In this document: piece after piece, positions 61,924 through 62,214 of the stretch
How positions within the stretch are numbered: position 1 is the stretch's first letter
Layout of the letters: each line of letters opens with the position of its first letter
Virus record (IMG/VR): IMGVR_UViG_3300009159_000076
Location: 1-62,214 of that record
Strand: one strand, 5' to 3'
DNA: 62,214 bases
From: a virus
Made by a program: the position numbers and the translations under genes
Notes under the pieces: model-generated
The model's input: only the letters and a program-made list of their open reading frames with translations
Databases searched by the model: none
What the model was told of the DNA's origin: nothing

Positions 61924-61930
61924 TATTTAT
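61924..61930 (+). promoter_or_regulatory. TATTTAT motif, putative late promoter (last gene)
   Basis: AACTATTTATTG, 6 bases after the sigma stop and 38 bases before the ATG at 61969, in a 50-base AT-rich gap. Confidence 0.42.
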
Positions 61931-61968
61931 TGTTATAAATTTAATTTTAAATTAGATAAAAAAACATT

Positions 61969-62214
61969 ATGGAAAAATTACAGAAATACTTTATCCCCGC
62001 GATTTTGGTAATCGTATTATTATCCTTCTTTAAAGGATGTGGAACCTCAACCCAAGTTAAAACAACTGAAAAACAGGTTGAGTTATTAACTAAGAAAGTT
62101 GACTCTTTAAGTACTATCGTAGTATCTCAGGATAAACTAATTACTATCATTAAAGAAACTCCAAGTTGGAAGACTTTAGAAATTGAAGAATTGTCGGATA
62201 AGAACCATATGCCC
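61969..62214 (+). CDS. Membrane-anchored or lipoprotein-like protein, N-terminal part
   Basis: Only the first 82 residues are present; the gene continues past the window. Residues 1-24 (MEKLQKYFIPAILVIVLLSF then FKGCG) are a basic start, a hydrophobic stretch and a Cys that could be a lipobox (LSFFKGC) or a plain membrane anchor. Residues about 32-60 (TTEKQVELLTKKVDSLSTIV) form a coiled coil. A host-envelope role such as lysis (spanin-like) or superinfection exclusion would fit this layout, but the sequence is too short to say. Confidence 0.6.
   Translation, partial: MEKLQKYFIPAILVIVLLSFFKGCGTSTQVKTTEKQVELLTKKVDSLSTIVVSQDKLITIIKETPSWKTLEIEELSDKNHMP

Noticed and set aside
1-62214. tRNA or rRNA genes
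   Set aside because: The window has almost no gaps over 90 bases, and none contains a cloverleaf-like or rRNA-like sequence that I can recognise.

Overview
The window is a 62 kb piece of a large tailed phage (T4-superfamily myovirus type) that most likely infects a Bacteroidota (Flavobacterium-like) host. The phage assignment rests on a T4-like set: class I ribonucleotide reductase large subunit end, gp25- and gp6-like baseplate wedge proteins, a gp47/gp46 (SbcD/SbcC) pair, a primase and a PD-(D/E)XK nuclease. The host assignment rests on a perfect Bacteroidota-type promoter (TTTG-N19-TANNTTTG) at 60529-60559, a second near-match at 55967-55997, the lack of Shine-Dalgarno sites, AT-rich DNA, and virion proteins built from SprB-type repeats known from flavobacterial gliding adhesins.

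Layout. 1-954: end of nrdA, closed by a strong terminator. 1017-18665: baseplate and tail module (gp25, gp6, a very large protein in the gp7 position, and several proteins I can only call structural, ending in a SprB-repeat protein). 18690-21760: fibre genes (Pro/Thr-linker protein, C1q/TNF-like tip, LamG adhesin). 21847-26866: a cassette of five glycosyltransferase-like genes. 26896-42804: two tandem BppU-like proteins and a 4,766-residue fibre made almost entirely of Gly-Ser/Thr-Ser/Thr triplets. 42841-50768: smaller virion proteins, three tandem glycine-rich proteins, another SprB-repeat protein and a tail-fibre-like protein. 50816-51418: RuvC-like nuclease. 51465-54141: the only minus-strand island, a beta-propeller adhesin and a small partner, separated from the rightward genes by a shared bidirectional terminator. 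54216-61918: replication/recombination genes ending in an RpoD-like sigma factor. 61969-62214: start of a membrane-anchored or lipoprotein-like gene running off the window.

How the parts fit together. A 7-8 base AT motif (TATTTAT) lies just upstream of ten transcription units, in the orientation of the gene, including the leftward one, and at exactly 5 bases from the start codon in four cases. It is absent in front of the replication genes, which instead have host-like promoters. The sigma gene sits next to the gp46/gp47 genes, where T4 has its late sigma gp55. The simplest model is that host RNA polymerase transcribes the sigma operon and the phage sigma then turns on the TATTTAT (late) promoters.

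The most unusual system is the fibre locus: a two-gene cassette (Pro/Thr-linker protein plus a fibre with a shared head domain) exists in two copies around the glycosyltransferase genes. In one copy the fibre is a normal C1q-tipped protein. In the other it carries about 1,436 Gly-X-Y triplets, enough for a roughly micrometre-long fibre if it folds like collagen, with a Ser/Thr surface that the adjacent glycosyltransferases might decorate. That last step is inference.
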